From Hermatobates lingyangjiaoensis (lineage: Eukaryota > Arthropoda > Insecta > Hemiptera > Hermatobatidae), in the NCBI GenBank assembly GCA_026182355.1, contig JAPFBL010000326.1, positions 310,001 through 374,000 on the forward strand: a stretch of 64,000 nt of DNA. Direction: 5' to 3'. This document shows positions 36,067 through 48,168 of this stretch, piece by piece. Under the pieces are notes generated by a model. It made no database searches and was not told where the DNA came from. It saw only the letters and a list, made by a program, of their open reading frames with translations. The first letter of the stretch is position 1. Each line of letters begins with the position of its first letter. A program made the position numbers and the translations under genes.

Positions 36067-36106
36067 AGCCGACGTTTCGTCTATATTTGTAGACATCTTC
36101 AGGGCT
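36067..36106 (-). ncRNA. Hammerhead-like motif, family X
   Basis: AGCC, CUGAAGA, U, GUCUA-loop-UAGAC, GAA, ACGU, C, GGCU. 4-bp stem I, 5-bp stem II, self-complementary ACGU. Opposite arm (36130-36170 plus) lost the core. A third relative at about 52500-52545 (minus) has AAGCC/GGCUU with the first core C changed to A. Confidence 0.55.
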
Positions 36107-36394
36107 ACATCAATACTGAATTTACAGAAGTGTTGTATTATTTAAGCCGAAACGTCGTCTTAAAGGTATTGTATTATTGAAGCTAGACCAAACCTCGATG
36201 AAAAAGAAAAATAGTGTTAAATATATGAGGTTGAGATAAGAAAAACAATTGATTATTAATTTATATATATTTAACGTCTGAACATTCGTATAAAATCGCT
36301 TATTTTATTGCATGTTACAATAATACCTAAATAATTCATTTGATTTTTTTTTAATTTCTTTGTACAGAACTTCTTTTCCTCTCCTAAACATTAT

Positions 36395-36625
36395 AGGTTA
36401 GGTTGCAGAGCCTGTCCTACGAGAGAACAAACATATAAGATTGTGATACAAAGAAGAATCGCATACAAAGACGAATCTGGATTGCGAGTCCTAAATTTTG
36501 CTTAGTTCAAGTGTATTTTGAACAGAATTCTTTAAAGAGCGCCTGACATCGTGCAGGCTCGGGACCGACGTCTTAGCGTCCTCTCCGCAGGACTATATTA
36601 CTCCCTCACTCGATTTTTTCACCTA
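36395..36625 (-). mobile_element. SINE copy, diverged
   Basis: Minus-strand body with the CGGTCCCGAGCCTGCACGA and GTCAGGCGCTCTTTAAAG equivalents and a TAACCTAACCTATAATG end. Confidence 0.6.
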
Positions 36626-36837
36626 CCGCGTAATCAGTTGTGGGTAAATAACATTTACCTCTATAACACGTTTTTGGTTATTTGAAATTAAAGTCTTATT
36701 GTCGAAAATAGTCTTTTAAAAGACCAAAAAAGTTAGCCAAAGACAGCTTAAAAGTTCTAAGGGTGGAAATAGTAGCTAATTTATTACTTGGCACCCATTT
36801 TAGTAATGGGTGTCACATTACTATTTGATTATACATT

Positions 36838-36955
36838 GGAGTTCCTAAATTTTATCGGAACTCAACTGTATTTAGAGTACGGTACTTTAACGAGTATCTG
36901 ACATCATACATCTCGGTCGTCTCCGAGGGATGACGTGCTCAGATTTTTGTACAGT
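36838..36955 (-). mobile_element. SINE body fragment
   Basis: Minus-strand AGCACGTCATCCCTCGGAG, GATGTCAGATACTCGTTAAA and AGTTGAGTTCC segments. Confidence 0.55.
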
Positions 36956-37159
36956 TTTATGCAAACTATCTTTTGAGGTATATACTGTGCCGCTAATACT
37001 ACAAGTCCCACACTGCTTTGCTAGTATGTTGGTGTGTAGTCAAAACCAGTGTTGCGAATTTAGCTCTTTGGAGTTAGATCTAGCTCATTTTTCACTAGCT
37101 TTCGAATGCTTGTAAGTAGAAAAATATATTATTGAGTAAGCTACAAAATTATTTCTTTG

Positions 37160-37276
37160 ATGTCTCTGGGACAACTTTTTCACGAAATCACTCCCTACCA
37201 AAGAAAACTAGTTAGAAAACTAGAAAACACCAGCAAAAAGGTCGTGAATGCGGAAGCTGCCGTCTACTTTAATAAT
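37160..37276 (+). pseudogene. PLE-type ORF N-terminal fragment
   Basis: ATG start, MSLGQLFHEITPYQRKLVRK ... KKVVNAEAAVYFNN, then ATATAT. Same start position and same truncation point as 48282-48398, although the sequences differ, so these are separate insertions. Confidence 0.6.
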
Positions 37277-37289
37277 ATATATATATTAA

Positions 37290-38530
37290 AAAGGATATCA
37301 CTTTGTATAAAAAATTTATAACCAATGACTTATATTAAAATAAAATACCAATTTTCTTAAGTTTGAAGAGTTAATATAGCTTCTTGTAAATACATTTAAA
37401 CAAGTAGCCTGCATATAAAATGTTCACCTTAAACACATTTAAACATAAATACATTCATGCTTGTAAACGAAGTATGCTTTTCTTCTTGATAGGGTAATCT
37501 TAAGGCTTTAATAGTTGAACTTGAGTAACTTATTCTTTAGAAATGTCATTTTTGACATTTAAATTATTAAATTTTGAGTCACATTTTATATAAAAATGAA
37601 ATTTTTTAACACTTTAACGATTGTATCTTGAATCATGTTTTGTTAACAATTTCATAACAAAAATTATTTAACATGTTTTGGAGTAAAGTAAATATGCAAC
37701 TTTAGTTTCTCAATTATGTAAGAAAATCTGTACATTTCAACCTACTATGTAGCCATCTTCAAGCAAAAATTACATAACAACAAAATAAATCAATACTAAA
37801 CTTTATAACCTTACCTTGTTTTATGTAGTTGTTATGTAAGTTTGTAGCGTGAGCATAATCACATAGTTGGCGTAAGAGATGTCTTTTTAATACTTCTTGA
37901 AGAATTAAAGTTTTATATCATTTTTATGGAAATAAGAGACATTTTTATTATGAAATTTTAAAGAAAAAATGATTCAAGAGATAATCATATTAGTGTGTTA
38001 AAAAAATTTTGACACAATAACAGTGCGATTATTAATAACATTGGTCAAATAAAAAAAAAATTTTGTCATGGGCCTAAGATGTTTTAACAGTTTTTACCTA
38101 ATTTAAGAGCACTGATTCTAGAAATGGTGTCGTTTTTTCAGTATCAGGTCTACTTTTTGTGCTATGGTATACACCTCGCTGTAGGAAGGCGATAGCTGCA
38201 ATAAAGACAGGTAAATCGAAGAAATAATATTTTTATTTAACTTTAAGACACATATTCATTAATCACACCAAAATATTTGCAATACGTATCCAATACACTT
38301 AGATTTCAACGTATATTCCCCGCAAATATAGCAAAACACATTTGTTTTGTTTAAGGAATGTAGCATAGGAGAGGATGTAGCCATGCTTAATTTTTACTTC
38401 AAAAATTTGCAACGCAAGTAAGAGCTTTATGTTTTGTGATGTCATAATCATTTAACATTGTTTACAATAACAACCTACAATTGTAATTATGACCCTAGAA
38501 TATATTTAGAAGTTCGTCTAATTTTAAGGT
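37290..38530. other. No gene; one decayed motif
   Basis: Near 37735-37775 a minus-strand UUGAAGA, U, GGCUA...GGUU, GAA, AUGU stretch resembles a decayed hammerhead-like unit. Otherwise A+T-rich. Confidence 0.35.
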
Positions 38531-38534
38531 AAAA

Positions 38535-38770
38535 AACCTGGAGTGGCCTAGACTCAACTTTCCTATAAGTAACCATAATATCATACTTCTTGGGTATATA
38601 AGATATAATGTTCTATTTAAGTATCATATAAATGTCTAAATGTGAGATATTTATTAGTCTTTCATTCCAGTAGGTGGTACATATAGTGATTGATCCACTT
38701 ATCAATATATATGCTTACTTTTGTTATCACACCACTGATGCATGTAATATCAGTAGCATAACTACAGCAG
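38535..38770 (-). repeat. Dispersed family 4, other end
   Basis: CTGGAGTGGCCTAGACTCAA, ATACTTCTTGGGTATATAA, GAGATATTTATTAGTCTTTC: about 80% match to 9960-10165. Confidence 0.65.
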
Positions 38771-39690
38771 TAATGATATTTTTGAAAAGCGAAAAGATAG
38801 ATTTCGTGTTACGAAATAATTTCTTACAGGAGAACATAACTTTTGTTCCAATAGCCAGTGGATGTCTTACATTCTTTACCTGACCTCCTCCTACATTGAA
38901 TAGTAAAGACAAATTTTCCCATTTAAAACAAAAAAAATTCTCCTATTTTTTTGAGAAAAAATTAGTATGATATTCGGAATCAGCAGCCTTAAACTGATCT
39001 AAATTCGCTTAGAAAACTTGGGAATCAAAAAATTTGTTGACCAGTGTATCATTACCATTTACCACAATGACTATAATTCTTGGAAGATTTTATCGTTGAA
39101 CATGTTTTGTTTACGAATAATATTAATAGCATCTTGACGTGGTTTTTAATTAAAATTGAACTGTTTATATCTCATTAATGGTTGTTAATAATTTCATTAT
39201 TTTTTTTTACTAATTACAAATCGGTTGGACAGTTTGTTTCACTTTCGGCACAATTTGACAAAGGTCTTACCTGAACACTGTAGTCGGTGCTCCTGCTACG
39301 TTGGTGCTTCTATGTTCACGGTTCACTGCGGTTTCCTACCAACTGAATTGACCTTCGCTTCTCTCACACCGTCTCTGCTCCACTGTTCGTCATTACTCAT
39401 AAAAAAAAATGGGTTTTTCTTTGTTTCTCCCATTTATATAAACGAGAATATAATAACTGTTTAAGAAAAAAAAAGACAAAAACAAAACAACCTATGCTTT
39501 AATGACTGGATTCATTTTTTTTTTATTTCCTCAATTAAAAGTTCGTATAAGTTAATATGTCTTTGTTTTCTCATTATTCCGGATGCTTTATGAAGTTGTG
39601 ACGTACTATCTTGACTAGCATTAAAGCTCCTTTTTTCTTCATAGAATACTCAACAATAATGATAAACACAGCTCAAGACAAACCCTTTAC
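38770..39690. other. No gene recognised
   Basis: Small frames at 38674-38912 and 39225-39464 show no family motifs or splice context. Confidence 0.4.
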
Positions 39691-39905
39691 TACGATTTTA
39701 TTATATTACTTAGATGACCTGTGACCTCTTGTGTCACTCAGTGTTAAGAAATTATAGTAACAGTTAATAATATGCATTCACTGAATGTGATTGACAGGAA
39801 TAACTGTTACTGCTATTTCTTGTTATTAAGCTATAAAAACAAAATTCTTATATGGTCCAAGCGTTTGATATGGATTCTAACTTGATTCAAGATATATATA
39901 TATAT
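39690..39905 (+). repeat. Dispersed family 3, left part
   Basis: CTTGTGTCACTCAGTG... ATTCACTGAATGTGATTGAC... TTCTTGTTATTAAG... GATTCAAGATATATA; truncated at (TA)n. Confidence 0.6.
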
Positions 39906-40100
39906 ATATATAGTTCAATATAAACAAAGAAACATAGAGAAATCAAAAGAACACACTTACAGTCTCTAATATTTGGTTTGAACCGTCTTCAGGAGAAATA
40001 AGAGAGGGAAACCAAGCGCACTGGTTCAGAGACGGTTGGAGACCGTCGTTGGGGTCTCCAACCGTCTCTGAACCAGTGCGCTTAGTTTCCCTCTCTTATC

Positions 40101-40134
40101 TCTCCTGAAGACGGTTCAAACCGAAAGTTAGAGA
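40101..40134 (+). ncRNA. Hammerhead-like motif, family C, right arm of palindrome
   Basis: Stem I UCUC/GAGA, core CUGAAGA plus C, GGUU/AACC, GAA, then AGUUA. Left arm at 39963-39996 (minus) has GAA changed to AAA-type sequence. The whole palindrome is about 39915-40230. Confidence 0.5.
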
Positions 40135-40285
40135 CTATAAGTGTGTTCTTTTGATTTCTCTATGTTTCTTTGTCTATATTGAACTATATTTGTCCGTTTT
40201 GGATCGTATTTCCAACGAAAAAGTGTATATATATAGTTCAATGTACATAAAGAAACATAGAGAAATTAAAAACACATACTTACAG

Positions 40286-40410
40286 TCTCTAATTTTTGGT
40301 TGAACCGTTTTCAGGAGAGATAAGAGAGGGAAACCAAGCGCACCGGTACAGAGACGGTTATCTCTTATCTCTCCTGAAGACGGTTCAACGGAAAATTAGA
40401 AACTGTAAGT
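40286..40410. repeat. Family C palindrome, both arms altered
   Basis: Minus arm 40286-40318 has CUGAAAA instead of CUGANGA. Plus arm around 40371-40403 keeps CUGAAGA but has a weakened stem II (GGUUCAACG) and GAAA in place of GAGA on the stem I return strand. Confidence 0.5.
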
Positions 40411-40490
40411 GTGTGTTTTTAATTTCTCCATGTTTCTTTATGTACATTGAACTGTATTTGTCCATTTCGGATCGTATTTTTATCGAAAAA

Positions 40491-40538
<48 letters not shown>

Positions 40539-40771
40539 TATCGCGACTCGGTCAGTTCTTCAGGTTCAAAATAAACTCTCATTGCCAACGTTTCAGTTTT
40601 TATTTAAAACCTTTTTCATAGGCAGAAGTATAAATTTTGAAACAGAAAAACTATGTATTACATTACAAATTATTTTACAAAGAAAAATAGTATGTGGATT
40701 TTTAACAACAACTGTAGTCTGAATGAACACGCGACACTTCCACAGGGAAGTTACCTCAGCAACATCGAATG

Positions 40772-40838
40772 ATAGTGAGAAAAATCGAGGCAATCAGCAA
40801 AAAGGTCGTCAATGCAGAAGCTGCTGCATACTTTAATT

Positions 40839-40842
<4 letters not shown>
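40772..40842 (+). pseudogene. PLE-type ORF N-terminal fragment
   Basis: IVRKIEAISKKVVNAEAAAY, then FNS, and straight into a (TA)n tract. Confidence 0.5.
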
Positions 40843-40886
<44 letters not shown>

Positions 40887-41207
40887 AATATATATAGATG
40901 TGTATACACCGATATGTATACAGGTGTGTACACACATGTGTGTAGAGTAGACACTATAGTCTACTTTAGTCTAGTCTAGACAGTCGAGTCGAACGTTTTT
41001 GTCCGGTTAAGATTGTTGTTCCTTTAAATAATGTAAATTTCATTTTCTTAGTCAAAAAATTCTTACTTCTGCCTATGGGAAAGAGGTTTAAAAATAAAAC
41101 CGAAACGTTGGCAATGAGAGTTTGATTTTTGAACCTAGAAAATTTGACCGAATCCCGATTAGATAACACACGTATTCTATGGTATCAAACGGTCGCAATA
41201 TTATTCA

Positions 41208-41254
<47 letters not shown>

Positions 41255-41255
<1 letters not shown>

Positions 41256-41570
41256 TTAAATATGTATATTTAATAACACAAAGGATCATTTAAAAGTAAA
41301 GGATTCATTTTTTTATTACATAAATAAATTAAACATCAATTCAAGGTATATACACATACAAACATATTTAAAACTAACAAAACCTGTGAATAAAAATATT
41401 CAATTTATTTTACCCAATATAAAATAACATTAATAAAAAGAATGTATCTTTATAATATTACCTTAGAATATTCGTATTTAAGCTGACATTTATTTTCAAA
41501 TTTCTATTCCTAAAATTATTTATTTTAAACCTCTAATGTAATATTTTATTATATATAACGGGATTCCATA
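41255..41570 (+). repeat. Dispersed family 3, middle part
   Basis: Begins at (TA)n and runs AATAAATTAAACATCAATTC ... TTTTAAACCTCTAATGTAAT, matching 52930-53170 and 61340-61570. With 39690-39905 it may be one copy split by inserted PLE palindromes. Confidence 0.6.
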
Positions 41571-42157
41571 CATCTGTTTTAATGCTTAACTACCGTATAC
41601 GATTGCTAACTCAAAATGTTGACTTTGAATTGATTTGAACCAGCAAAACTAACTGAATCCTGTTATAAAACAAATAAAATTTGTTTTATATATATATTCT
41701 ATAACAAGAATTAACAGTATATACGTGAACTAAAAAAAAACATCTTCTAAACAATAAGTTATCCAAAAATGGGACTTAGATCTTTCGTAAAAAACCTGGT
41801 CAGGTTTTACATAAATAGATTTTACATCTGGAGCCATTAATTTTACTTTACATGAGTTGAGAGAATTTATTTTTAATTCTTTTTTTTCCTTTTTAATGCC
41901 ATTATTTGTAAACTAATATATATCTCACTCTTTTCTTTAATATTTGACATAATTCAAAGATGTGCTAATCGAAATAATGTGATATTTTAATTTTACAGTA
42001 TATTACTATATTTAATTTATTTTGGTTTAGCATAATATATTGTGCTATATTATTATTATTTAAATATTTTTAAGAATCAACAATAAGGAAGAAAATTGGT
42101 TTTTCTTAAAGTAGAAACATAATCACATATTTTTGGTTTTCTAATTTGAAAAGTATG

Positions 42158-42206
<49 letters not shown>

Positions 42207-42860
42207 TGCGTGTGTGTGCGCGTGTGTGTGTGTGTGTGTGTTTCTATGTATGTTGGTTCTGTGGTGTTAATAAGTCCTGCAGTAGTTAAGTGTAAAAATA
42301 AAGACCGATAAGTAAAGACCTAAACTATTTTATACGGTATTAAAAAGAAGAATGAACAATAATCACAGACTTTATAATAGGGCTTTTTATTTATAAAATG
42401 ATATAAAAAAAGGAAAAAAAAAGATACAATGACGATTAAAATAGTACAAGTTAATAATAAGTTATAAATAAGTAAGTTCCGACAAAAATTCTATACTCTT
42501 TTTTTTTCTAACAAGTAAAAAGAATATACTGCTTTCCAAACAATAAAAGTAAATAAACAAAAGTGTTTAAGTATTTTGGAGCTATCATAGATAAGTGTTT
42601 TAATTAACAAACAAGATTGGTTGAAGTTTTTCTATTAAACTTGGAAAAGTAAACTTAAGAATAGTCGTTGGTAGAGGTTTGCTGCTTAAAGTTGACGTAG
42701 ATTTACTGTGTTTGACTTGCTCAGAATAATGGGACAACTTTTCCGACAATTTAACTTGAAGCATGGAGCCCCATTATGGGAGTTATTTAAAAATCTACAT
42801 GTTTAGAGCCCGCAAAAACCCATTGATTACGGCACAGAGGCACCAGAGTCTCATTAAAAG
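41570..42860. other. No gene; contains (GT)n
   Basis: 41600-41675 is a family B end fragment (TTGACTTTG..TTGATTTGAACC). The rest is A+T-rich without coding signal. Confidence 0.4.
42157..42241. repeat. (GT)n microsatellite with GC interruptions
   Basis: About 85 bp of TG repeats with TGCGCGTGCG interruptions. Alternating purine-pyrimidine, so capable of Z-DNA. No gene adjacent. Confidence 0.95.
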
Positions 42861-42922
42861 ACAACCAAATGTCTAATACAATATTCACTTTTAACAGCTC
42901 AAGTTCCTCCACTGGGACTAGA

Positions 42923-42953
<31 letters not shown>

Positions 42954-43182
42954 TCACTCATATATATATATTCGTCGAAATGGTGACCAATAGGAGAGTA
43001 GAGTTTTTCGACGAATCATATTCATTTCCCCGGACAACTCATATCAAATAATATATATATATATCAAATTTCACATAAACACGTGAAATAACAAGCAATG
43101 ATCAAACCGAAGTATGAAATGGGGAAAAAAGACCAAGATCTTTTAATCATAACAAGCGGTCTTCGTCAGCAGTTGGGTTTTT

Positions 43183-43225
43183 GACTCTGATGAAGACCGC
43201 TTGTTACGGTTGAAAGATCTTAGTC
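43183..43225 (+). ncRNA. Hammerhead-like motif, family A (CUGAUGA version)
   Basis: GACU, CUGAUGA, A, GACCG/CGGUU, GAA, AGAUCU, U, AGUC. The variable core base is U here and C in most sisters. Left arm of the palindrome (43131-43170) is degenerate. Confidence 0.55.
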
Positions 43226-43271
43226 TTGTTTTCCCATTTCATATAGTGGTTTGAACATTGATATATATATA

Positions 43272-43400
43272 TATATATTTGGGGAACAGTCCTTCATTTA
43301 TACATGTGAGATTAAATTTTCTGCCTACTTTTGTCTTGATCAGTTTTTTTATTTCTTTTCCAAATCTAGTATTAGTCCTTTAAATTCTCCAGGAACTAGG
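43272..43400 (-). pseudogene. PLE-type N-terminal fragment, inverted partner of 43591
   Basis: Read on the minus strand it contains GRKFNLTCINEGLFPK directly before (TA)n, with frame breaks upstream. It extends one motif (C.NE.L.PK) beyond its partner. Confidence 0.45.
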
Positions 43401-43527
43401 TATATTAACTCGAGCGTTAAATTATTATTTGAGTGTTAAATAATAATTATAATTATTATTTGAGTGTTAAAATTAAGTTTTAGATAATATTGTTAAATAG
43501 TTTTTAAGATACACTATGGATGTGTTC

Positions 43528-43572
43528 AAAAATCACCCTGTAGATGGTCAAAGAAGACCGAAACGTCAGTAA
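43528..43572 (+). ncRNA. Degenerate hammerhead-like motif upstream of PLE start codon (43591)
   Basis: CUGUAGA (one core change), U, GGUC-loop-GACC, GAA, ACGU, C, then AGU. Confidence 0.4.
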
Positions 43573-43590
43573 TAATAAATACGATTAAAA

Positions 43591-43731
43591 ATGGACAGCA
43601 AATCATATAGTGAGTTAATATACGTAGTTACTGGAGAATTAAAAAGACTACTACGAGATTTGGAAAAGAAATCCAAAAAACTGATCAAGACAAAAGTAGG
43701 CAGAAAATTTAATCTCACATCTATATATATG
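43591..43731 (+). pseudogene. PLE-type N-terminal fragment preceded by hammerhead-like motif
   Basis: ATG start, MDSKSYSELIYVVTGELKRL, then DLEKKSKKLIKTKVGRKFNL, ending at ATATAT. The motif at about 43528-43572 lies just upstream. Minus-strand partner at 43272-43400 carries GRKFNLTCINEGLFPK. Confidence 0.5.
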
Positions 43732-44789
43732 ATAAAAGTCGACTAGGAAATGGAAACAAAATTAAAGTTTATCAGCACTCGGTCAGTTCTTCAGGTTCAA
43801 ATTAAAATCTTATTGTCAACCAATGACAGTTGGCAATGCGAGTTTAATTTGAACCTGAAGAACTGACCACATCCTGATAAACTTTAATTTTGTGTAATAT
43901 ATATATATATATATTTATTTATTTATGAAGTTTAAATGACAATGAAAAAATGTCATCAGAGAGCAAACAAAGTGTGAAAACTCCGTTTTTACGACATAAA
44001 TTGAAAGCCCTAAGAGCATTTATTTCCATGGTTTTCCTTTTTCCATTTTGCTTTAAACTTCGTTGATAGCATCACGTGTTTATTTATTGTGAGTTTTCTG
44101 CATATATATATAAAATAAACGAAGTCTCCAACCGCAAGTGCACTTGGTGTCCCTATCTCTTCTCTACTGATGAATGTTAAGCCGAAAATTAGAGACTATA
44201 AGTCTGTTTTTCTATTTACTGTGTTCCTAAAGTTTAATTTAAAATGTTTGTTGTTGTTTGTGGATCGTTTTCTTGGTGATAATGTATATATACATATGTA
44301 TATGTCCATACATATATATATATTATATATATAGTAAAAATCTAGTAAAAGTTAATGTCGCTTCATTTATTTTGGTTAATCGAGCGTGAAAAGAGTGGAA
44401 AAAATCCATTTTCACTGTAATAAACGTCAGAGAAACTTTATTTGAAAAGGAAATACATGTGTTATTTATATAGCATCTCTTAAGCAGAGTGTAGGTATCA
44501 TTATTTTTATCTTTGGCTCGCTGGAGTCGACTTTTGGGAACGATTATTAGTCTGCCATTGCTATATGTTATTATTAAATATACATGGCCTGCGCAAATTT
44601 ACTCGGCATTCGTATTTTCAGCGGGTCATCAATCCTATTTTTTCGAGAGGTAGCCTAAAATATGTTTCACTACAGACTCTCCTATGTATTATATTGCCAG
44701 CTTTCTGATCAAATTGCTTTTTTTCTTTTTTTTTTTTTCTACATTCCTTGTTACTCGTGAAATGCTGTTTGTAAAGTTCTTTACAACTA

Positions 44790-45290
44790 AAGGATTTTCT
44801 TATACCATATTTCTAAGAAAATGAAATGTAAAATATAGGTTTAAGTCGAATTCTATTTGTTTTTATGAAACGGAAGTCATTTCTTCGTTTTGAAAAAGTT
44901 AAATAATCTATTGTAGTTTAGGTTTAACTTTAATACAAGTAAATTTGCCATCAAAATAATTGATGTTATTTCGATGAGGCTAATAAATTTCACCATAATT
45001 TATCATGGAAGTATTAAATGGTGAACTCTTTACCATCTTAAGGGTTTTCTTATATTTTATTTCTCTGAAAATTATTTAGTATTTGTTAGGTAAAATATAG
45101 GTTTAAGTCGAATTCTATTTGTTTTTATGAAACGGAAGTCATTTCTTCGTTTTGAAAAAGTTAAATAATCTGTTGTAGTTTAGGTTAATTTTACTACAAA
45201 TAAATGTTCTATCAAATTTATTGATGTTATTTTGATGAGGCTAATATATTTTAACAATAATTTATCATGTAAAGTTTAAATGGTAAACAG
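44790..45290 (+). repeat. 262-bp tandem duplication
   Basis: AAATATAGGTTTAAGTCGAA at 44831 recurs at 45093, and the two copies stay alignable for about 200 bp (GAAACGGAAGTCATTTCTTC, GATGAGGCTAATA). Function unknown. Confidence 0.8.
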
Positions 45291-45935
45291 AGGAAGAACT
45301 GTATATCTATTAGAATTACACAAGGAATCATTATGTAATTTCTTAGGAATCAAAAAATTTCTTAGATTGACAAAAATTTAATCTTCATTATATACCATCA
45401 AAAAATAAGTAAGATAAGAAACTCATTGAGTTCTCTTTTTGTAGTAACGAGGTCATCTGTATATCCTTATCGTGACCTTGATGGTATGGTCTACCCAGTA
45501 GGCTGTCCACTACTAAACGTCAGTGTAGTAAATTTAGCACACCTGTCTGAGAGCAGTCTTTATTGGTCACAACTAGTTAGGGAAGATCCGTTACTCAGTC
45601 GAATTATTCTTGTTAGACTGTTGTATTTTATTCTATAGTTCAGGGATTTATACATGCATGTATTAGTGTTGACAAAATAGAATAGAAGGTATGTTATCTA
45701 AAGGTTCTTACATACATGAAAAGCAGCTCGGAATAATTTCTTTAAATCTCAAACATATCTCTTTTGTTAACCTAAAGTTTTGAAACTAATTTTCTTGATT
45801 TGCTCCTCTGTTAGGTATGTTGTCCCTTAAGAAGATGCTTATTTACCAAAAACTTTTTATTATTGCAGATATAAAACCTAATAGTTGTCATTTTTATAGT
45901 AATATTACATTTTTTTGTACTGTTATCTCATAAAA

Positions 45936-46461
45936 CAGGGGGTGCTAAATACGTCGATCGGGAGGCCAGTAGTGGTAGATCGCAAACAACTTTGAAAAAA
46001 AAAAGTTGCCTGTTCGTATTGCACATGATAGTAACGATGGCAAGGTGACAGTCATCAGAGTAGAGATGGGCATATCCAGTACTCTCGCGTATCCAATAAG
46101 TATTCCATACTCATAGCCCATATTAGATACTTCGAGTACGACTACATTCAAATACATACACTCAATCGGCTATCCAGTATCTTGAATATCGAATCTTTTT
46201 TCCTGATACTTGACACTCTCATTATTTATCCCATCACATACTTATAATAAATTACAGCTTTCTAGAATGTAAAATTATTGTAAGCCAGAAATTTACTTTT
46301 AACATCGTAAAAAAATAATATATTACTATTTAGGTACTGTGGTACCTACTCGTATATTACATAACTTAATATTAATACACATGCTTTTATGGTTCGGTAG
46401 ATCATTTTGACTTGGTCATTTTATAAGTAGCTCGCATACTGGAAAAGTGTGAGCATCCCTG
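45936..46461. mobile_element. Non-autonomous hAT-like element with 8-bp target duplication
   Basis: Left end CAGGGGGTGCT, right end GAGCATCCCTG (inverse CAGGGATGCTC). Flanking octamers TCATAAAA and TCATGAAA match 7 of 8. No transposase. A short AGAGATGGGCATATCC start inside (about 46062) suggests a second, nested element. Confidence 0.7.
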
Positions 46462-46704
46462 TCATGAAATATTCATAATAGTTGATACTTAATACGATTA
46501 TTTTATTTCAAGTTTAATAAATAGCTTAAGTATGGCTTAAAATTAGCTTCCCTATTCCCATGAAGAACGAAAAAGTATTTTTACAATGATGCAGCATTAC
46601 TGAAAAGCAATGGGGTTCATAACCACTATGAGAATTATGCATCTGACATTAAGAATTGTTAAAACAATCAACATGTTGATTATAAGACATTTGTGAGAAA
46701 CCAC

Positions 46705-46795
46705 CTATCACATATTGAAAGACACACGTACAGGCTCGGGACCGATGGCTTAACATCTTCTCCAAGAGACGATATTTTGACTAAAATCTGTTGAC
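46705..46795 (-). mobile_element. SINE body fragment
   Basis: Minus strand: GAAGATGTTAAGCCATCGG, TCCCGAGCCTGTACGTGTG. Confidence 0.5.
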
Positions 46796-46799
46796 CTTT

Positions 46800-47490
46800 C
46801 ATATTTCAATTTACAATTTTAACATTTGTTTATGCAATATAGGATCATGAGTAAAATATATAGTTGGTTTGCTTTTCCTTTTACAGATTTATGAATTTAA
46901 TTTTCTCTCATATATTGCTTCATTCAACATTATCAAATTCCATGTATTATCATTTAAATAACAATTATTTTTGACTCTATTTTGATCAACAAATGTTAAA
47001 TCAATATAAACAAAACCAACAAGCAGGTTATCCGTTATTCCAAGTTAAGTTTTCAGTTCTTCTTAGTGTTAGCAGAATTTCTTGGATTTTTTTTAAGACA
47101 GGCTAGTTTCAAGTATATTTGTATTATAACATATTAGTTTTCTTTGGCTACCCGTTTAACCAAACGCAATTTTTTTTTGTCATAATAAAATTGCCTTGAA
47201 TGCCCATTGTCTTCCATGTAAATTTGTAAAAAAAAAACAAAAAAAAACTATTCCGAATATTTTCTCATAAAAGTACTACTTTGGGGGTAAAATTTTAATA
47301 AAATACGTCAAAAGTTGTGACCTATATCCTGTTTGTAAGCTTCCAGAATTAGTCATAAGGCAAAATGTATGTATATATTTTACTGTAAAACTAACCTTTT
47401 TGGTTATTCAAAACAACTTAAAAATTGTTCCAGTTATAAATTATAAAAAATTGCAGTTATAGTTTAAAATTGCTTCTATAATTTTATTAT
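46800..47490. other. No feature recognised
   Basis: A+T-rich spacer between SINE and PLE remnants. Confidence 0.4.
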
Positions 47491-47540
47491 CAACCGTCAT
47501 ACCTCGTCTATCGCTATTGAAGTCGCCTGACCGGAGTCCC

Positions 47541-47579
47541 ATCAGCAAGAAATTGGTTAACGCAGAAGCTGCTGCCAAC

Positions 47580-47584
<5 letters not shown>
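47541..47584 (+). pseudogene. PLE-type N-terminal fragment, short
   Basis: ISKKLVNAEAAANFN runs straight into (TA)n. It shares that TA tract with the minus-strand fragment 47622-47777, so two fragments converge on one microsatellite. Confidence 0.5.
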
Positions 47585-47621
<37 letters not shown>

Positions 47622-47626
<5 letters not shown>

Positions 47627-47777
47627 TGTATTTCGGCAGCAAGTCCTCTTTCAAGCATATATTATTGAATTTGATGGCAGATTCTGCATTCACGACTTTC
47701 TTACTTACAGCTTCTATTTTCCTTACAATTTTCTTTTGAGAAGGTGATAATTGCCAAAACAAACTAGCATACGACAT
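47622..47777 (-). pseudogene. PLE-type ORF N-terminal fragment, inverted partner of 48282
   Basis: Minus-strand MSYASLFWQLSPSQKKIV ... KFNNICLKEDLLPKYTN ends exactly at the (TA)n tract 47583-47622. Together with 48282-48398 and the shared leader (CCCCAGTGAAGTG on each side) it forms a palindrome about 750 bp long with diverging ORF starts. Confidence 0.6.
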
Positions 47778-48168
47778 TCAGAAGGCTGAAACACTAAATA
47801 ACACTTCACTGGGGATAACTATATTTAATTAAACACTACACCATCCTACATGTTAATAGCGATTTCAATAGACTTAAAATCTTAGAAGCTCTGTACATTA
47901 AAGACTTGTTACCTAGTTTAAATGTACAAAGTAATGATTTCAATGTAATTCCTAGTTTAAGAATATAGATAATTTGTTTAAATTAGTTAGAAAAGAGGGC
48001 GATGACCGAGTTCGGTTGAGTTGAAGGGCCATAAGTTATTTGTTGACCTGCACTCACCCCTACTCCACCCTCACCACCAACTTTCACTTCGACAGAAAGC
48101 AGTGTTCAGTTGGCATTTAAACGCCAAAGTAGTGAGTAATATGTATATTTAGTTAATATAAATAGTTT

